Shown piece by piece: positions 33,365 through 42,758 of a stretch of DNA of 64,000 nt; position 1 is the stretch's first letter, and the number at the start of each line of letters is the position of its first letter. The position numbers were made by a program, and so were the translations under genes. The stretch lies in the NCBI RefSeq assembly GCF_014199685.1, contig NZ_JACHNZ010000011.1:29196-93195 (forward strand), read 5' to 3'. The notes beneath the pieces were generated by a model. The model worked only from the letters and a program-made list of their open reading frames with translations. It was not told the DNA's origin and searched no databases. This DNA comes from Sphingosinicella soli. GTDB lineage: Bacteria > Pseudomonadota > Alphaproteobacteria > Sphingomonadales > Sphingomonadaceae.

Positions 33365-35035
33365 ATGGCGAACTTGATCGACACGCCCGTGCTGATCGCA
33401 GGGGGCGGACCGGTTGGCATGAGCCTTGCGCTCAATCTGGCGCGTTACGGTGTCCGCTCGCTGCTGGTTGAACGTAACCCGACCACGACGCGCCATCCCA
33501 AGATGGATCTCACGAATGCGCGCAGCATGGAGCTGTTCAAGCGCCTCGGCCTTACAGAGAAGTTACGCGATGCTGGCGTCCCGCGCGAGAACGCGTTCGA
33601 CATCTCGTGGGTCACGTCGCTCGTCGGACATGAACTTTACCGTTTCCATTATCCCTCGGCAAACGAGAAGCGCGAGATCATCCGCCGCGAAAACGATGGC
33701 CATCACGCCAGCGAGCCGCCACTCCGGGTCAGCCAGATCGAGATCGAGCCCGTCCTGAAGCGTGCGATCGATGAAAACCCGATGGTCACAGTCCGCTTCG
33801 GAACCGCTTTCGAGCGCATACTCGACCAGGATTCCGATGGCGTGACGGTCGAGATCAGTGATTCGGAGACCGGCGCGATCGAGACGGTCCGCTGCGCATT
33901 CCTCGCCGGTTGCGACGGCGGCGGTAGCCGCGTGCGCCGGGCGCTCGGCATCGAACTCGACGGCGAGATGGCGGTGGCCGGAGCGCACATGGTCCATTTC
34001 CGTACCGATGCGCGCGACATCCTCCAACGCTGGGGACCGGTTTACCACCTCCAGACCGGAGCAGGGACGATCATCGCGCAGAACGACCACGACATCTACA
34101 CTCTGCAGGCCTGGCTCATTCCCGGCCTCGGCATCGAGGACATGCGTCCGGAGGACGTGCTCGAAGGATGGGTCGGCACCAAGTTCGACTATGAGATACT
34201 TCAGGCCAATCCCTGGACGGCCAACTTCGTCGTCGCGCAACACTATCGCAAGGGGCGCGCGGCCCTCGCCGGAGACAGCGCGCACCAATTCATCCCGACC
34301 GGAGGCTATGGCATGAATTCGGGCATAGCCGACGCCGCCGGCCTGTCATGGGTACTGGCGGCCTGCGTGCAGGGCTGGGGCGACGAAAGCCTGCTCGATG
34401 CCTACGACGCCGAGCGACGCCCCACCGCATGGTGGCACCTCGAAGCGGCGCGCCGTCACATGGGCGTCCGCCTCGCCATCGGTGAAGTCTATGCCGAAGC
34501 CGGCGATCTCGATGGCGCCGGCCCCGAGGCCGATGCGAAGCGCGCCGTGGTCGCCGCGAAAATCGCGGCGTTCGGCAATGCGGAGAATGAGAGCTGGGGC
34601 GTCGAGTTCGGCTATCGCTACGATGACTCTCCCGTCGTTTGCGCCGAGCCAGATCCGCCGGCTATCGATCCTCTCACTTATCATCCGACAACCTGGCCTG
34701 GCGCACGGTTGCCGCATATCTTCCTCGAGGACGGCAGCTCCGTGCACGACAAGCTCGGTCTGTTCTTCACGCTGCTCGCGGTCGACGATGTCGATGACGG
34801 CCCGGTCGAGGCTGCGGCGCACGCGGCAGGCATGCCCCTCGAAGTGGTGCAACTCCGCCGTCCTGACCTGCTTGGCCTCTACGAACGCAAACTGCTTCTC
34901 GTCCGCCCCGATCAGCATGTGGCATGGCGCGGCGACGTGCTCCCACAGGATATCGACGGGCTGCTGCGCCATGTTACCGGTCGTGGCAGAAACGTGAAAG
35001 CCGAAGTGAACGATTTTCAAGGAAGCATCGCGTGA
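33365..35035 (+). CDS. FAD-dependent aromatic monooxygenase (PheA/TfdB type)
   Basis: A complete 556-residue flavin hydroxylase: FAD motif AGGGPVGMSLALNLARYG near residue 13, LVERNPTTTRHPKMDL, the DG motif in AGCDGGGSRVRRALGI, the GD motif AALAGDSAHQFIPTGGYGMN, and a C-terminal thioredoxin-like domain as in phenol 2-monooxygenases. It should hydroxylate a phenol or related ring with NAD(P)H and O2. It leads a four-gene plus-strand operon with an AttH/CrtC-like protein, an EthD-like protein and a SnoaL-like protein. Its stop overlaps the next start by 4 bases. It is a paralogue of the partial gene at 1-475. Confidence 0.92.
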   Translation: MANLIDTPVLIAGGGPVGMSLALNLARYGVRSLLVERNPTTTRHPKMDLTNARSMELFKRLGLTEKLRDAGVPRENAFDISWVTSLVGHELYRFHYPSANEKREIIRRENDGHHASEPPLRVSQIEIEPVLKRAIDENPMVTVRFGTAFERILDQDSDGVTVEISDSETGAIETVRCAFLAGCDGGGSRVRRALGIELDGEMAVAGAHMVHFRTDARDILQRWGPVYHLQTGAGTIIAQNDHDIYTLQAWLIPGLGIEDMRPEDVLEGWVGTKFDYEILQANPWTANFVVAQHYRKGRAALAGDSAHQFIPTGGYGMNSGIADAAGLSWVLAACVQGWGDESLLDAYDAERRPTAWWHLEAARRHMGVRLAIGEVYAEAGDLDGAGPEADAKRAVVAAKIAAFGNAENESWGVEFGYRYDDSPVVCAEPDPPAIDPLTYHPTTWPGARLPHIFLEDGSSVHDKLGLFFTLLAVDDVDDGPVEAAAHAAGMPLEVVQLRRPDLLGLYERKLLLVRPDQHVAWRGDVLPQDIDGLLRHVTGRGRNVKAEVNDFQGSIA

Positions 35036-35967
35036 CTCAGACCAATATCGCGCTGGACCCGGAAGGCTACTGCCGGGCGAGCGATCATCCACGCTGGAAT
35101 CAAAGCGTTTATTTCAACTTCTACGATCCGGCGTCGCGGCTCGGCTGCTTCATCCGAATCGGCATCCTGGAGAACCAGCGCGAGACGAACAGCTGGTTCG
35201 CCTTCTTCCGCGATGGCAGGCCCCTGTTCACGCGAATCAACATGAACCTGCCTTACACTGATCAACGGATGGCGACCGGGCTCGAGGTCGCGGGCATGAC
35301 GGTAACCGCGATCGAGCCTCTGCGGCGCGCCCGCATCCAGTTCGATCATCCCGACTTCGCGGTCGATCTCGAATGGAATGCGATCCTGCCGATGCAGGAC
35401 GCGATCGAACTCACCAAGGGCGGCGCTGACGACGGGTTCGCCAAGGAGATCGCCCACATCCACATGGAGGGGCCCTGTACCGTGCGCGGTAAGGTCAGGA
35501 TCCGAGGCGGTGACGTCATCGCGATCGACGGCAAGGGGTTCCGCGATATCGCCGTCGGCCCACGCAACTGGGATTTCATCAAGCACTACCGCCTGGCCTG
35601 GCCCATATTCGACAACGGCGTGTCGATCGTCGCCACGCACGGCATGTCGATCGATGGGCAGCATGCTTATATCCGCATGATCGGTAAGGACGGAGGCTGG
35701 ACGCCGGTTGCGGACATCATCGATCGCAATATCTATGAAGACGATGGCATGACGCTCAAGCGCATGGAATGGGTGGTGACCGGCGGCGACGGCCAGCGCT
35801 ACGCCTTCACCGCCCGGCGGCTTTATGCCTGGACCTTCCCGTTCGATACCTATGTGCTGACCGAGCACATGATGGAATATACCCTTGAGGACGGCACCAG
35901 AGGCTATGGCCTAGGCGAATGCGGCTTCCGCTTTCCCTGGGCGGGCAACGGCGAGGATGGCGCCTGA
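35032..35967 (+). CDS. AttH/CrtC-like lipocalin-fold protein (DUF7064/7065 type), copy 2
   Basis: 311 residues from a GTG at 35032 that overlaps the monooxygenase stop (GTGA); the frame is open further upstream but that part lies inside the monooxygenase gene. The protein shows NQSVYFNFYDPASRLGCFIR at its start and a GFRDIAVGPRNW motif near residue 180, equivalent to GHRDHSWGTRDW in copy 1 (3972-4913) but lacking its two histidines. The fold is probably the two-lipocalin barrel of the CrtC/AttH group. Coupling to a monooxygenase suggests action on the same hydrophobic substrate. Whether it is catalytic is open, since the histidines are absent. Confidence 0.7.
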   Translation: MTQTNIALDPEGYCRASDHPRWNQSVYFNFYDPASRLGCFIRIGILENQRETNSWFAFFRDGRPLFTRINMNLPYTDQRMATGLEVAGMTVTAIEPLRRARIQFDHPDFAVDLEWNAILPMQDAIELTKGGADDGFAKEIAHIHMEGPCTVRGKVRIRGGDVIAIDGKGFRDIAVGPRNWDFIKHYRLAWPIFDNGVSIVATHGMSIDGQHAYIRMIGKDGGWTPVADIIDRNIYEDDGMTLKRMEWVVTGGDGQRYAFTARRLYAWTFPFDTYVLTEHMMEYTLEDGTRGYGLGECGFRFPWAGNGEDGA

Positions 35968-36003
35968 TCCCCTCTATTTTTCAGCGAAGAGGACTCCCGG
36001 CAC

Positions 36004-36384
36004 ATGGCCAAGCACATTTTACTGGCGCTCACCAATCCCGTGGAAGGGCGCGACGCCGAATATAATGATTGGTACAACAACGTCGCCTATCCGACGTACA
36101 AATCCTTGCCCGGCCTTGTGCCGCTCGGCCGCTTCAAGGCGATTGACGTCCCGCACATGTTTCCGTTCGAAATGGACAACCAGTTCCAGTATCTTTCGAT
36201 GTATTATTTCGAATCCGACGACGCGATCGCGTTCATGGAGCGGATCAAGGCGACCTTCGCCGAGCGCCCCGAATATGTCTTCTCGCAGGACATCGACCAA
36301 AGCAGGTTCTTCGAGCCTATATTCGTCGCATTAGGGGATGTTAACTTCGAACCGATCGACCGCTATGAGGCGCTCAAGCGATAA
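36004..36384 (+). CDS. EthD/DUF4286-like dimeric alpha/beta-barrel protein
   Basis: The 126-residue protein begins MAKHILLALTNPVEGR and has the YNDWYNNVAYPTYKSLPG helix-strand pattern common to small ferredoxin-like-fold proteins annotated as EthD or DUF4286. It ends with an FVALGDV strand. No cofactor site is visible. It is third in the FAD monooxygenase operon. By analogy with related folds it may be a small decarboxylase, isomerase or stabilising protein, but no specific function can be assigned. Confidence 0.72.
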   Translation: MAKHILLALTNPVEGRDAEYNDWYNNVAYPTYKSLPGLVPLGRFKAIDVPHMFPFEMDNQFQYLSMYYFESDDAIAFMERIKATFAERPEYVFSQDIDQSRFFEPIFVALGDVNFEPIDRYEALKR

Positions 36385-36424
36385 CATTTTTTAATTGGGC
36401 TTCCAAAGTGCTGAGGAGAATAGG

Positions 36425-36838
36425 ATGCTGGACAACGATGAAGGCATGCGCTGCGCAGAGGAACTGACCCGCGCGATCTCAAGCCTCGACGAGGCGACCT
36501 TTGCAAGCATCTATACCGAAGATGCGCAGATATGGCACAACAGCACGAATGCCATACAGACCAAGACGGAAAATGCTGCGCTGCTCGGCGCAATCTTCGC
36601 GATCGTCGATTCACTCTATTACGCTGACATTGAGCGCCTTCCCACGCCGGAAGGGTTTGTACAGCGTCACGTGGTCAGGGGTGTATTCAAGGATGGTACG
36701 CCAGTCCCGGACCTACAAGCCTGCATTGTCGCGCGGGTTACCAATGGCAAGATTTCACGGCTCAACGAATTCATCGATCCCGCGCAGTTTCAGCAGGTAT
36801 GGGACAGGATCGCAGACAGTGGCTTGGCAATCGCGTAG
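36425..36838 (+). CDS. SnoaL/NTF2-like protein, copy 2
   Basis: 137 residues from the ATG at 36425, preceded by GAGGAG at a good distance. The sequence has the NTF2/SnoaL pattern: CAEELTRAISSLDEA, FASIYTEDAQIWHNS, a central RHVVRGVF strand and a C-terminal RLNEFIDPAQF. Proteins of this fold include polyketide cyclases, limonene epoxide hydrolase and ketosteroid isomerase. It is the last gene of the monooxygenase operon and ends only 2 bases before the stop of the convergent integrase remnant, which suggests a deletion junction here. Confidence 0.77.
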   Translation: MLDNDEGMRCAEELTRAISSLDEATFASIYTEDAQIWHNSTNAIQTKTENAALLGAIFAIVDSLYYADIERLPTPEGFVQRHVVRGVFKDGTPVPDLQACIVARVTNGKISRLNEFIDPAQFQQVWDRIADSGLAIA

Positions 36839-36840
36839 CT

Positions 36841-37260
36841 TCAGGATTCAGCGCAGCCGATCTCGGTATATTTTTCGAGAAGCCAACGGCTCTTTGAGAG
36901 CGTGACCGCCGACAAGCCTTCGCGCTCGTTCTTGAGGAGCCACGCCTCGGCAACGACACGGAACGTGTTGCTCGCGGCAAATTCAGCGCGCATCTGTTCC
37001 AGCTTGCGCTCCTCGGAGGGGTCGAGCCCGGCGGCGAGGTGTCGCCTGGCCTCGCCGCGCTTCTCCCACGCCTCGGCGAGGCCAATGAGCGACCACTCTC
37101 CGAACGACAGCGTGTTCAGCCGCCCCATATACGCGTAGTTCATCCGCCACAGCCGCGTCCCGCTCGGCTTCACCAGCAGGTAGAGCCCGCCGCCGTCACC
37201 GAGCTTGTAGGGCTTCTCGCGCGATTTCGCGTTGCGGACCGCCAGCGCCGATAGTCGCAT
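36841..37260 (-). pseudogene. Truncated P4-type tyrosine integrase
   Basis: 139 residues from an ATG with a strong AAGGAGG site. It shows the N-terminal DUF4102 arm-binding domain (LSALAVRNAKSREKPYKL, DGGGLYLLVKPSG, SFGEWSLIGLAEAWEKR, AAGLDPSEERK) and the start of the core-binding domain (NTFRVVAEAWL), then stops after EIGCAES. Intact relatives have about 400 residues with a catalytic R-H-R-Y domain, all of which is missing. It therefore cannot recombine DNA. Its start faces the 3' end of tRNA-Glu 160 bases away, the usual arrangement for P4-type integrases that target tRNA genes. The break lies 2 bases from the preceding catabolic gene. Confidence 0.85.
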
Positions 37261-37419
37261 GGTACCTCCTTCAGGAGGGCATTTTGATACCAAGAAAAAT
37301 ATCATGGACTTGACGCGGCATGGTATCGACGAGCCCGAATTCCTGCGGACACCATAGCAAAAATAATGCAGAAAAACCAGTCACTTGGCGGACGAAAATG
37401 GACGCCCGCGGACGGTATC
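37261..37419. other. Integrase leader and probable attachment region beside tRNA-Glu
   Basis: No gene is seen in this 159-base gap. The part from about 37290 to 37380 is richer in A/T than either flank (AAAAATATC, AAAAATAATGCAGAAAAA), as is common between a tRNA attachment site and its integrase. The attachment core would be the tRNA 3' end at about 37420-37440. No second copy of that sequence was noticed in the window, so the opposite end of the island would lie outside. Confidence 0.4.
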
Positions 37420-37495
37420 TGGTGACCCCAACGGGACTCGAACCCGTGTTTTCGCCGTGAAAGGGCGACGTCCTAGACCGCTAGACGATGGGGCC
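37420..37495 (-). tRNA. tRNA-Glu (anticodon TTC)
   Basis: The minus strand folds as a standard 76-base tRNA including an encoded CCA. The acceptor stem is GGCCCCA paired with TGGGGTC (one G-U pair), the anticodon loop CTTTCAC presents TTC, and the T arm contains GGTTCGAGTCC. It lies 71 bases after ahpF on the same strand. Its 3' end faces the integrase remnant, so it is the likely integration target of the neighbouring island. Confidence 0.95.
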
Positions 37496-37566
37496 AGCGC
37501 CGGTTGAGGCGCCCCCACTAATGGGGTCGTCTCGACCGGTCAAGCCGGATATGCGGCTTAAGCGGG

Positions 37567-39147
37567 TTAAGCGGCCTGGCTTTCCTCTGCGGGCACCGTG
37601 CGGATCAGATAGTCGAATGCGGAGAGTGCCGCTTTCGATCCTTCGCCCATCGCGATTACGATCTGCTTGTAGGGCACGGTGGTGCAGTCGCCTGCGCCGA
37701 AAATGCCCGGCTGGCTGGTTTCGCCGCGGTGATCGACCTCCACCTCGCCGCGCGGAGAGAGCGCAACCGCGTCCTTCAGCCACTCCGTGTTGGGCACGAG
37801 GCCGATCTGCACGAAGATGCCTTCCAGCTCGATCTGGTGCAGCGCGTCGCTGTTCCTGTCCTTGTAGGTCAGAGCCGTCACCTTCTCGCCGTCGCCGTGC
37901 ACTTCGGTGGTGAGCGCGGAGGTGATGATCTTCACGTTCGGCAGGCTGGCGAGCTTGCGCTGCAGCACCGCGTCGGCGCGAAGCTCGCTGTCGAATTCGA
38001 TCAGCGTCACATGCGCGACGATGCCCGCGAGGTCGATCGCCGCCTCCACGCCCGAGTTGCCGCCGCCGATCACCGCAACGCGCTTGCCCTTGAACAGCGG
38101 ACCGTCGCAGTGCGGGCAGTAGGCCACGCCCTTGTTGCGATAATCGTCCTCGCCCGGCACGTTCATCTGCCGCCAGCGCGCGCCGGTGGCGAGCACCACG
38201 GTCCGCGCCTTCAGCGACGCGCCGTTCTCGAGCCGCACCTCGTGGAGCCCGCCCGGCACGCGCGCCGGGATCAGCTTTTCGGCCTTCTGGAGGTTCATGA
38301 TGTCGGCATCATAATCCCTCACGTGGTTTTCCAGCTGCGCGGCGAGCTTCGGGCCTTCGGTGTGCTGCACGGAGATGAAGTTCTCGATCCCCATCGTGTC
38401 GAGCACCTGCCCGCCGAAGCGTTCGGACGCGACACCCACGCGGATGCCCTTGCGCGCCGCATAGATCGCCGCCGCCGCACCGCCCGGCCCGCCGCCGACG
38501 ACAAGCACGTCAAACGGCGCCTTGGCTCTGATCTTGTCCGCAGCGCGCGCCTGCGCGCCCGTGTCGATCTTCGCGACGATCTGCTCCAGCTCCATGCGTC
38601 CGGACGCGAACGGCTCGCCGTTCAGGAACACGGTCGGCACCGCCATCACCTTGCGCGCGTCGACCTCGCCCTTGAAGAGCGCGCCGTCGATCGCCGTGTG
38701 CTTGATGCGCGGGTTGAGCACGCTCATCAGGTTCAGCGCCTGCACCACGTCCGGGCAGCTCTGGCACGAGAGCGAGAAATAGGTTTCGAATTCGAAGTCG
38801 CCGTCCAGCGCCTTCACCTGTTCGATCACGTCCTGCGCGGCCTTGGAGGGGTGCCCGCCGACCTGCAGAAGCGCGAGCACGAGGCTCGTGAACTCGTGGC
38901 CCATGGGGATGCCCGCGAAGCGCACGCCGATGTCGGTCCCTGCGCGGCGGATCATGAAGCTGGGTTTGCGCTTGTCGTCATCCTTGCGAACGACGCTCAC
39001 CTTGTCCGAAAGCGCCGCGATATCGGCGAGAAGCGTCTTCAGCTCTGCGGACTTCGCGTCCTCGCCCAGCGACACCACCAGCTCGATCGGCTGCGTGATG
39101 TTCTGCATATAGGTCTTCAGCTGCTGCTTCAGATTGTCGTCCAGCAT
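37567..39147 (-). CDS. ahpF: Alkyl hydroperoxide reductase subunit F (NADH:peroxiredoxin reductase)
   Basis: The 526-residue flavoprotein has the full AhpF layout. Two tandem thioredoxin-like folds come first, the second with the redox pair in [11 protein letters not shown] near residue 130. The thioredoxin-reductase-like part follows, with [19 protein letters not shown], the active dithiol [22 protein letters not shown] and a C-terminal GDCT. It transfers electrons from NADH through FAD and disulfides to AhpC, keeping it able to reduce H2O2 and organic peroxides. ahpC lies immediately upstream on the same strand. It is the first clearly core-genome gene beyond tRNA-Glu. Confidence 0.95.
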   Translation of the reverse strand: MLDDNLKQQLKTYMQNITQPIELVVSLGEDAKSAELKTLLADIAALSDKVSVVRKDDDKRKPSFMIRRAGTDIGVRFAGIPMGHEFTSLVLALLQVGGHPSKAAQDVIEQVKALDGDFEFETYFSLSCQSCPDVVQALNLMSVLNPRIKHTAIDGALFKGEVDARKVMAVPTVFLNGEPFASGRMELEQIVAKIDTGAQARAADKIRAKAPFDVLVVGGGPGGAAAAIYAARKGIRVGVASERFGGQVLDTMGIENFISVQHTEGPKLAAQLENHVRDYDADIMNLQKAEKLIPARVPGGLHEVRLENGASLKARTVVLATGARWRQMNVPGEDDYRNKGVAYCPHCDGPLFKGKRVAVIGGGNSGVEAAIDLAGIVAHVTLIEFDSELRADAVLQRKLASLPNVKIITSALTTEVHGDGEKVTALTYKDRNSDALHQIELEGIFVQIGLVPNTEWLKDAVALSPRGEVEVDHRGETSQPGIFGAGDCTTVPYKQIVIAMGEGSKAALSAFDYLIRTVPAEESQAA

Positions 39148-39236
39148 GGGTCCGCTCCGGAATGTTCAGTGTGGCCGCAAGCTTCCGGAGGCGGCGCGAA
39201 CCGCCCCCGGAAGACCCCTGCGACCCAGGGGGTTGG

Positions 39237-39800
39237 TTAGATTTTACCGACGAGATCGAGCGAGGGGGCGAGCGTCTTGTCGCCCTCTTCCCACTTCGCC
39301 GGGCACACTTCACCGGGGTGGCTCACCCAGTACTGCAGCGCCTTGATCTTGCGCAGAAGCTCGGCGGCGTTGCGGCCCACGCCTTCCGGCGTGATTTCAA
39401 CGAGCTGAATGGTGCCCTCGGGATCGACGACGAACGTGCCGCGATCCGCAAGGCCCACGCCGGCGCGCAGGATTTCGAAGTTGTTCGAGATGTCGTGGTT
39501 CTGGTCGCCCAGCATGAAGTAGTTGATCTTGCCGATCGCGGGGGAGGTGTCGTGCCACGCCTTGTGGCAGAAGTGCGTGTCGGTGGAGACCGAGTAAACT
39601 TCCACACCCATGCCCTGCAGCGTCGGATAGATGTCGGCGAGATCTTCAAGCTCGGTCGGGCACACGAAGGTGAAGTCGGCCGGGTAGAAGAAGAAGATCG
39701 ACCATTTGCCCTTCACGTCCGCGTCGGTCACCTCGACGAACTTGCCCTGCTTGAAGGCCTGCGCTTTGAACGGCTTGATAGGGGTATTAACGAGGGACAT
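39237..39800 (-). CDS. ahpC: Alkyl hydroperoxide reductase subunit C (2-Cys peroxiredoxin)
   Basis: 187 residues from the ATG at 39800; the frame extends further upstream but this ATG gives the canonical [11 protein letters not shown] start. The peroxidatic cysteine lies in [16 protein letters not shown] and the resolving cysteine in [12 protein letters not shown] near the C-terminus, as in bacterial AhpC. It reduces H2O2, alkyl hydroperoxides and peroxynitrite and is recycled by AhpF, encoded 89 bases downstream. The order ahpC-ahpF on one strand indicates an operon; the 103-base gap upstream to recJ should hold its promoter, but I see no clear OxyR site. Confidence 0.96.
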   Translation of the reverse strand: MSLVNTPIKPFKAQAFKQGKFVEVTDADVKGKWSIFFFYPADFTFVCPTELEDLADIYPTLQGMGVEVYSVSTDTHFCHKAWHDTSPAIGKINYFMLGDQNHDISNNFEILRAGVGLADRGTFVVDPEGTIQLVEITPEGVGRNAAELLRKIKALQYWVSHPGEVCPAKWEEGDKTLAPSLDLVGKI

Positions 39801-39903
39801 GTACGCTCCATTGCTGTGGTTGCTTGGGGGATGGCATCCTCTTAGCAACACGCGAAGCGCAGGAGAAATTACTTTTTTGAGACAGACAGATTGATTTCTT
39901 CGA

Positions 39904-41694
39904 TCAGTCGGCCCACGCCGCATCGTCGAGGTGCAGTTCGGCGCGCGGTGTCGAGCCCCAGTCGTCCTGCATCACACGGCCCGAAACCCACAGCCGCCGC
40001 CCGCCCGCCTGCATCAAAGCAGCACCGAGCGGCGTATCCACGCTGCGGAACGCTACGGCCTTGACGCGCGCACCGTCCGCGCCCGCCAGAATCACCCGAA
40101 CATGCCCCGTGCCCACGATATCCGCCTTTATGACGGAAACCGGCCCCGCCGCGACGCGCGGCCCCGGCCATCCCGCGCCGTAAGGCCCTGCGGCTTCCAG
40201 CGCTTCGGCAAGTGAAGGCGTCACCCCGGCGGGTGCGAGCGCGAGATCGAAGGACAGCGCGTCCACGGCGCGCGACCGCGTCACATCGCCCTCCAGCCGC
40301 TCGCAGAGAAAGCGGGCGAGGTCATCGATACGCGCGCGCGCCACGGTGACGCCTGCCGCCATCGCGTGGCCGCCGCCCGCGCTGATGAGGCCCGCGTCGC
40401 GCGCCGCAAGCACCGCCGCGCCGAGATCGACGCCGGGGATCGAGCGGCCCGAGCCCTTGCCCGTCCCCGCCTCGTCGATGCCGATGACGAGCGCGGGCAC
40501 GCCGAAGCGGTCCTTCAGGCGGCTGGCGGCGATACCGATGACGCCGGGATGCCAGCCGTCGCCCGCGATCACCGCGACGGGCGCGTTGCCGGCGCGTTCA
40601 CACGCTGCGATCGCCGCTTCCGTCACCAGCGCCTCGATCGCGCGGCGTTCCTCGTTCAGCCGGTTGAGTTCCTCCGCGAGCCCGGCGAGTTCGTCGCCCT
40701 CCCCCGTCAGCAGCCGCACGCCGAGGTCCGCCTGCCCCACGCGTCCGCCCGCATTGATGCGCGGCCCGAGCGCGAAGCCGAGGTCCGACGCGCGCGGCGC
40801 GCGCTCCAGCCGCGCGGCGGCGGCAAGCGCGGCAAGCCCGGCGTTGCGCCGTGTCGCCATCACCTTGAGCCCCTGCGAGACGTAGGCGCGGTTGAGGCCG
40901 GTCAAGGGTACCACGTCCGCCACCGTGCCGAGCGCGACGAGATCGAGCAGTTCGGTGAGTTTCGGTTCCGGCCGCGCTGCGAACCAGCCGCGCCCACGCA
41001 GGTCGCGGTTCACCGCCACGGCGACGAGAAACGCCATGCCGACCGCCGCGAGGTGTCCGAACGCGGCGCCTTCGTCCTCGTCGATGCGGTTGGGGTTCAC
41101 GATGGCGACGGCGGGCGGCAGCAGCGTGGAGGCCTTGTGGTGATCGACCACGATCACGTCGAGCCCGGCGGCCTTTGCGGCCTCCAGCGCCTCGAAACCC
41201 TGCGTGCCGCAATCGACGCAGACGACGAGATCGGCGCCCGCGCGTTTCAGCGCCACCAGCGCCTCGGCAGAGGGGCCGTAGCCTTCGAGCAGCCGGTCGG
41301 GGATATAATGCGAAACCGTGCCGCCCACCGCGCGCAGAAAGCGGATCAGCACCGCCGCGCTCGTCGCGCCGTCCACGTCATAGTCGCCGAAGATCACCAC
41401 GGCTTCACCGCGCGTCACCGCGTCCGCAATGCGCGCGGCCGCCGTGTCCATGTCGCGGAAGATGGACGGGTTCGGAAGCAGATCGCGGATCGTCGGCTGC
41501 GCGAGCGACGCGATATCCTCAACGCGCACGCCGCGCGCGGTAAACAGCCGCGCGGTCACGTCGCTGATGCCGAGCCTCAGCGCGTCGGCGGCATCGCCCG
41601 GCGGGCCGCCCCGCCAGCGCCATTGCCGACCGCTGATCGAGCGGCTGACGCCGAAGACAAAGGCGTCAGGCGTCGGAACGGCGATGCTCGCCAC
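39904..41694 (-). CDS. recJ: Single-stranded-DNA-specific exonuclease RecJ
   Basis: The 596-residue protein is a DHH-family nuclease with motif I in [18 protein letters not shown], the CVDCGT motif, and DHH in [10 protein letters not shown]. The C-terminal DHHA1 part includes the GGGHAMAAG motif. It degrades single-stranded DNA 5' to 3' in recombination and mismatch repair. Length and motifs are complete. Its start lies 29 bases inside the 3' end of glpX on the same strand, and the hom-glpX-recJ order is typical of sphingomonads, so co-transcription is likely. Confidence 0.95.
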   Translation of the reverse strand: MASIAVPTPDAFVFGVSRSISGRQWRWRGGPPGDAADALRLGISDVTARLFTARGVRVEDIASLAQPTIRDLLPNPSIFRDMDTAAARIADAVTRGEAVVIFGDYDVDGATSAAVLIRFLRAVGGTVSHYIPDRLLEGYGPSAEALVALKRAGADLVVCVDCGTQGFEALEAAKAAGLDVIVVDHHKASTLLPPAVAIVNPNRIDEDEGAAFGHLAAVGMAFLVAVAVNRDLRGRGWFAARPEPKLTELLDLVALGTVADVVPLTGLNRAYVSQGLKVMATRRNAGLAALAAAARLERAPRASDLGFALGPRINAGGRVGQADLGVRLLTGEGDELAGLAEELNRLNEERRAIEALVTEAAIAACERAGNAPVAVIAGDGWHPGVIGIAASRLKDRFGVPALVIGIDEAGTGKGSGRSIPGVDLGAAVLAARDAGLISAGGGHAMAAGVTVARARIDDLARFLCERLEGDVTRSRAVDALSFDLALAPAGVTPSLAEALEAAGPYGAGWPGPRVAAGPVSVIKADIVGTGHVRVILAGADGARVKAVAFRSVDTPLGAALMQAGGRRLWVSGRVMQDDWGSTPRAELHLDDAAWAD

Positions 41695-42643
41695 GCACCC
41701 AGCGCACCGTACCCGAAGACGCGCGCATCACGACCGATTCGGTCGTCACCAGCCCACCCGCGAGCCGTTTTACACCGTCGAGCAGCGAACCGTCGGTCAC
41801 GCCCGTCGCCGCGAAGATCACGTCGCCCTTGGCCATGTCCTCGGTGTCGTAGATGCGGTCGAGGTCGGTGATGCCCCACTTCGCCGCACGCAGCCGCTCG
41901 TCGTCGTTGCGGAACACGAGCCGCCCCTGGATCTGCCCGCCGACGCAGCGCAGCGCAGCCGCCGCGAGCACGCCTTCGGGCGCGCCGCCCTGGCCGAGAT
42001 AGATATCGACCGTCGTTTCGGGGTTCGTCACCGCGATCACCCCCGCCACGTCGCCGTCGGGGATCAGCACGACGCCGCAGCCGATCGACCGCAGTTCGGC
42101 GATCAGCTTCTCGTGGCGCGGACGGTCGAGCACGCAGGCGATGATCTCGGCGGGCTTCACGCCCTTCGCCTTTGCGAGCGCGGCCACGTTCTCGGTCACG
42201 CTCTTGTCGAGGCTGACGAGGTCTTTTGCATAGCCCGGTCCGATGGCCAGCTTTTCCATATAGACGTCGGGTGCGTTCAGCAGGCAGCCTTCTTCGGCGA
42301 TGGCGAGCACCGCAAGCGCGTTCGGCCCGGCCTTCGCGGTGATCGTGGTGCCTTCGAGCGGATCGAGCGCGATGTCGATCTTCGGGCCCGTGCCGATCGC
42401 CGCGCCGACCTTCTCGCCGATATACAGCATCGGCGCCTCGTCGCGTTCGCCCTCGCCGATCACGATGGTGCCGTCGAAGGCGAGTTCGTTCAGCGCATCG
42501 CGCATCGCATCAACGGCAGCAGCGTCGGCGGCCTTCTCGTCGCCGCGTCCCACGAGGTGCGAGGCCGCCATCGCGGCGCATTCCGTCACGCGCACCATTT
42601 CCAGGACAAGTACGCGCTCCAGCACGTCGCTGCGTTTCACCAT
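41666..42643 (-). CDS. glpX: Class II fructose-1,6-bisphosphatase
   Basis: The 325-residue enzyme shows the GlpX signature GTIVIGEGERDEAPMLYIGE near residue 60, the metal-binding IALDPLEGTT, and IFAATGVTDGSLLDGVK near the end. It dephosphorylates fructose-1,6-bisphosphate to fructose-6-phosphate in gluconeogenesis, needing Mn or Mg. It lies between hom and recJ on the minus strand and its end overlaps recJ. No truncation is seen. Confidence 0.95.
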   Translation of the reverse strand: MVKRSDVLERVLVLEMVRVTECAAMAASHLVGRGDEKAADAAAVDAMRDALNELAFDGTIVIGEGERDEAPMLYIGEKVGAAIGTGPKIDIALDPLEGTTITAKAGPNALAVLAIAEEGCLLNAPDVYMEKLAIGPGYAKDLVSLDKSVTENVAALAKAKGVKPAEIIACVLDRPRHEKLIAELRSIGCGVVLIPDGDVAGVIAVTNPETTVDIYLGQGGAPEGVLAAAALRCVGGQIQGRLVFRNDDERLRAAKWGITDLDRIYDTEDMAKGDVIFAATGVTDGSLLDGVKRLAGGLVTTESVVMRASSGTVRWVRGEHRRSDA

Positions 42644-42758
42644 CGGGCTTGAACTCCTGTCGATTCGTTTCGTGGAAACGCTGGTAGCGGTTCTGCTGCG
42701 GGGTGTGTACCCGTCATCCTGCCGCCCGCTGCATTCCCGCCGGCGAGGGGCTCCGCCC

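Noticed and set aside
37729..39240. 503-codon plus-strand frame opposite ahpF
   Set aside because: Antisense shadow of ahpF; no recognisable motif and no ribosome site.
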